A stretch of DNA of 64,000 nt from Peribacillus sp. ACCC06369 (lineage in GTDB: Bacteria; Bacillota; Bacilli; Bacillales; DSM-1321): the NCBI RefSeq assembly GCF_030348945.1, contig NZ_JAUCEN010000002.1, positions 4,278,001 to 4,342,000 of the forward strand, in the 5' to 3' direction. Numbering within the stretch: the first letter of the stretch is position 1; each line of letters opens with the position of its first letter. The position numbers and the translations under genes were made by a program. The notes below the pieces were generated by a model. The model did not search any database, was not told the origin of the DNA, and saw only the letters and a program-made list of their open reading frames with translations. Below are positions 61,206 to 64,000 of the stretch, piece after piece.

Positions 61206-62963
61206 TCATGTTAACCCTATCTCCCGTTTTCTTTTCTGTTTTAATACCGCAGGCTTTGGAACCTGCTGGGAGAGTACCGTACATTCATCAAAAGCAAATT
61301 GTTTACACCCTTTACAACGGTTCTCATCCAGTTTGGATAAAGCTTCATTAATGGCATCACCCGTATTGGAAAAGAACTGTTCTTCACCAACCAGTTTAAT
61401 AAAACCGGTTTTTTCGAGCATTTCTTTAGGTTCCTGTTGAATCCCGGAAATCAGCACTTGTAGTTTGTGGGACTTGAATTGCTTCACAATGTCGGTGAGA
61501 AGTGCTTCTCCCGAAGTATCAATGAATGACACATTGCTCATTCTTAATAGGAGGATTTTTGGTTTAGAACGCATCATTTCCTCGATTTCTTCTTGCAACC
61601 TTTCGATTGAACCAAAGAATAAAGGTCCTTCTATCGTATAAATGTTTATCTGCGGGCAGCTTGAACCTTGTTGCACCATTTCCGGTTTAACTAGTTTATC
61701 AGCTGGATCTGGTAAAACCTTTGTTAATTTCAGTGTACCGCTCATTAGTTTAACAAAAGATAGAATAGCTAATAGTAAACCGATCCCAACACCTGTTGTC
61801 AGGTCAATCAAAATTGTTAACAAGAAGGTGACGATCAATACGACCGAATCCATGGTTTTTGCTTTTAAGATATGCGAAAATTCTTGGCGTTCGCTCATGT
61901 TCCATGCGACAAACATAAGAACGGGAGCCATGCTTGCCAAAGGAATGGCAGAAGCATAAGGAGCTAAACTGACTAACACCAGCAATACCACCAACCCATG
62001 TATCACACCTGATATGGGGGAAACTGCACCGTTTTTAATATTCGTTGCGGTACGGGCGATGGCACCTGTAGCCGGAATGCCTCCAAATAATGGCGTAATC
62101 ATATTGGTCAATCCTTGCCCCATCAGCTCTTTATTGCTGTTATGTTTACTGTTGGTCATGCCGTCTGCCACTACAGCGGATAATAGTGATTCAATTCCTC
62201 CAAGCATGGCAATGACCAAAGCAGCCGGAAGGAGTTCAATCACTAGGCTGCCAGTGATATGGGGGAACTGAAAATGGGGCAATGCATTAGGGATGGCGCC
62301 ATAAGCCGATCCAATGGTCGCTACCTGATCAGGAAAGAAAAAGGTGGCGACTAGAGTTGATACAATCAATCCCAGCAAGGCTCCAGGGATTTTCGGTAAA
62401 TATTTTGGAGTTAATATGACGAGAGTTAAACTTATGATAGCCACCAGTACACTGTAGATATTAACTGTATTGAAGTTCAATAAGATTTCTTTCATGTTTA
62501 AAAGAAAGGCTTCTTCTTTTTTTAAGTTACTGAGTCCAAAGAAATTGGCAATCTGGCCAGAAAAGATAATCACAGCAATTCCAGCAGTAAATCCGATGGT
62601 AACTGGACGCGGAATGAACTTGATGAATCTCCCCAGTTTGAACACACCTAAAAGAAAAATCATGATACCTGCCAAGAAACCGGCGATTAACAGTTTTTCA
62701 TATCCATACTGCATGACCACTCCCAACAAGATCGGGACAAAGGCTCCAGTCGGGCCTGCAATTTGATATCTCGATCCGCCTAAAAGGGAGACCATGATTC
62801 CAGCTATGATTGATGTGTACAGTCCGTATTCTGGTCTTACCCCTGAAGCAATGGCAAAAGCCATCGCTAAAGGAATTGCTACAATCCCAACTACCACACC
62901 GGCAACCAGGTCTTTCTGAAAATGGCTAAAGTTGTATCCTTCAAGCCTGCTAGAACCCATCAT
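61206..62963 (-). CDS. SulP-family anion transporter with STAS domain (probable bicarbonate transporter)
   Basis: 585 aa from ATG 62963, eight bases after GAAGGGG; a longer frame overlaps the upstream gene. SulP core with 10-14 helices starts LVAGVVVGIVAIPLAMAFAI and includes GGSRYQIAGPTGAF. A STAS domain (about 440-545) has VSFIDTSGEALL. The tail has a cysteine cluster CKGCKQFAFDEC, which is unusual. It follows a beta-carbonic anhydrase gene by 16 bp; such pairs transport bicarbonate. Sulfate cannot be excluded. Confidence 0.87.
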   Translation of the reverse strand: MMGSSRLEGYNFSHFQKDLVAGVVVGIVAIPLAMAFAIASGVRPEYGLYTSIIAGIMVSLLGGSRYQIAGPTGAFVPILLGVVMQYGYEKLLIAGFLAGIMIFLLGVFKLGRFIKFIPRPVTIGFTAGIAVIIFSGQIANFFGLSNLKKEEAFLLNMKEILLNFNTVNIYSVLVAIISLTLVILTPKYLPKIPGALLGLIVSTLVATFFFPDQVATIGSAYGAIPNALPHFQFPHITGSLVIELLPAALVIAMLGGIESLLSAVVADGMTNSKHNSNKELMGQGLTNMITPLFGGIPATGAIARTATNIKNGAVSPISGVIHGLVVLLVLVSLAPYASAIPLASMAPVLMFVAWNMSERQEFSHILKAKTMDSVVLIVTFLLTILIDLTTGVGIGLLLAILSFVKLMSGTLKLTKVLPDPADKLVKPEMVQQGSSCPQINIYTIEGPLFFGSIERLQEEIEEMMRSKPKILLLRMSNVSFIDTSGEALLTDIVKQFKSHKLQVLISGIQQEPKEMLEKTGFIKLVGEEQFFSNTGDAINEALSKLDENRCKGCKQFAFDECTVLSQQVPKPAVLKQKRKREIGLT

Positions 62964-62979
62964 TTTATCGCCCCTTCTT

Positions 62980-63573
62980 TTATTGAATATGTATTTCATC
63001 CTTGTTGACAACGTTGCTATATCCATCTATGATTCGATCCAATTTACCGGTTTCGGGATGGATGACCATACCGTGAACGGCAATGGAATCCGGTAATAAG
63101 GGATGGTTTTTGATCAAACGAACACTATTAGTAACACTCTCCTCCACGCATTGAAAACCTGATAGCCATTTTGTTAAATCAATACCAGAGTTTGTTAGGA
63201 TATCAATATGCTCCTGACTGACTTTCTTCTGCTTTGCGGCATCAAGAAGTGAAGAGGATTGAAGCCCCACCATACCGCATCCGTGATGTCCGATCACGCA
63301 TACTTCCTCCGCTTTCAGCTCATAAATAGCGACAAGGACACTGCGCATAATGCTGCCAAAGGGGTGAGAAACAATAGCTCCTGCGTTTTTAATGATTTTC
63401 GCATCTCCATTTTTTAAACCCAACGCCTTTGGAAGCAATTCCAATAGACGGGTATCCATACACGTTATAATGACGATCTTTTTATCTGGATACTTTGTCG
63501 TTTGAAACTCTGTATATTTGTTTTGATCGACAAACGTCTTGTTATAATCCAAAATACTCGAAATGATTGACAT
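62980..63573 (-). CDS. Beta-class carbonic anhydrase
   Basis: 197 aa with AAAGGAG nine bases upstream. Zinc ligands and active-site dyad: CMDTR (Cys about 39, Asp, Arg) and HHGCGM (His about 95 and Cys). Type II-like short beta-carbonic anhydrase as in Bacillus YvdA/YtiB. It interconverts CO2 and bicarbonate in the cytoplasm. First gene of a two-gene operon with the SulP transporter, implying joint bicarbonate supply or pH control. Confidence 0.92.
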   Translation of the reverse strand: MSIISSILDYNKTFVDQNKYTEFQTTKYPDKKIVIITCMDTRLLELLPKALGLKNGDAKIIKNAGAIVSHPFGSIMRSVLVAIYELKAEEVCVIGHHGCGMVGLQSSSLLDAAKQKKVSQEHIDILTNSGIDLTKWLSGFQCVEESVTNSVRLIKNHPLLPDSIAVHGMVIHPETGKLDRIIDGYSNVVNKDEIHIQ

Positions 63574-63828
63574 TCATCATTCTCCTTTCCGTTGCAATTC
63601 TTTGTTAAATTGTTATAGAAGGTAATGTTCTAAAAAAGGGTATGTACAATGATCCAGATGCCTTTCATCCAATGATCTTATTTGGCTTCGTTTTACATGG
63701 ATGAAACCTTCTTTTAAGCTAATTCCATGTTAAAGTTATAAAATTAGAGTTAAATGATAGAAGGATTAGAAAATGGTGAGAATTATTACAATTTCTTCTC
63801 TTTTGTTTTGCATTTCCCTTACTCAACA
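63574..63828. other. Intergenic region upstream of the carbonic anhydrase
   Basis: AT-rich, no gene supported. The promoter of the minus-strand carbonic anhydrase operon must lie here but was not assigned. Confidence 0.45.
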
Positions 63829-63876
63829 AAAAAGGGTGATACCCATTAGACATCTAATTGGTATCACCCTTTTTTA
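63829..63876. terminator. Terminator of the gene entering from the right edge
   Basis: AAAAAGGGTGATACC pairs with GGTATCACCCTTTTT around a 16-nt loop; symmetrical A and T runs make it bidirectional. Confidence 0.85.
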
Positions 63877-63948
63877 TTTTAGCGGAAAGAAAAATTGAAA
63901 TGTGATGGGAAACATCTCTTAGTTTTACTCAGTTTTGAGCAAACTGTT

Positions 63949-64000
63949 TTATTTAGAGTCATCATTATCATCCACATCAGCATCATCATCTTCCCATGTA
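63949..64000 (-). CDS. 3' end of an acidic protein (partial)
   Basis: Only the last 16 codons are in the window, read from the right edge: TWEDDDADVDDNDDSK then TAA at 63949. The highly acidic tail and the terminator 70 bp downstream support a real gene. Family cannot be told. Confidence 0.6.
   Translation of the reverse strand, partial: TWEDDDADVDDNDDSK

Overview
The window looks like chromosome from a spore-forming Bacillaceae, most like the Peribacillus simplex/frigoritolerans group. This is inferred from low GC, strong AGGAGG-type ribosome binding sites, SspL-type spore proteins, a KinB-like kinase, ComK, HelD, cre and Fur sites, and the sacB-levB pair. No tRNA, rRNA, CRISPR array or intact transposase was seen.

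Layout. 1-6.8 kb: the 3' part of a fused amino/C5 DNA methyltransferase, an AlbA_2 protein and a NucS-like nuclease, mixed with decayed toxin-immunity debris. 6.8-10.2 kb: an intact LXG polymorphic toxin with an LHH nuclease tip, its SUKH immunity gene and two small upstream genes. 10.6-12.9 kb: a metNIQ-type ABC importer. 13.2-19.5 kb: a Fur-controlled esterase, an MFS exporter, and an XRE-cupin regulator divergent from an MHS transporter and an ornithine-cyclodeaminase-like gene. The block from the exporter to the cyclodeaminase is bracketed by about 270-bp direct repeats carrying convergent esterase 3' ends. 19.4-21.2 kb: a second, mostly dead toxin/immunity island. 21.3-31.3 kb: SRPBCC protein, KinB-like kinase, an unusual UvrA-like ATPase, and helD between two copies of an sspL-like gene, one frameshifted. 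31.4-36.6 kb: a GlnK/GlnL-like two-component system divergent from gltP-aspA, with a clear triple repeat operator and a cre site. 36.7-39.4 kb: a 2-hydroxyacid dehydrogenase and an Nramp-like transporter lacking the usual metal motif. 39.8-46 kb: comK with a structured upstream region, an emfourin/protealysin pair, a PepSY/FixH-like pair and two overlapping small genes. 46.3-47.7 kb: serA behind a ZTP (pfl) riboswitch. 48-52.8 kb: single housekeeping or accessory genes and a class D beta-lactamase. 53.2-60.9 kb: a fructan locus (YesM/YesN-type system, orphan sugar-binding lipoprotein, levansucrase, membrane-anchored levanase). 61.2-63.6 kb: SulP transporter plus beta-carbonic anhydrase. The window ends in the 3' tip of an acidic protein.

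How the genes work together. The clearest units are the toxin/immunity module; gltP-aspA (uptake of acidic amino acids and aspartate deamination under two-component and carbon control); the levan locus (synthesis and hydrolysis of levan, perhaps sensed through the orphan binding protein); SulP with carbonic anhydrase (bicarbonate handling); and protease with inhibitor. The strongest candidates for less described biology are the layered toxin/immunity graveyard with a shared upstream element, the UvrA-like protein with a long zinc-motif extension, the possible binding-protein-assisted sensor in the levan locus, and the 20.5-21-bp periodic intergenic arrays.
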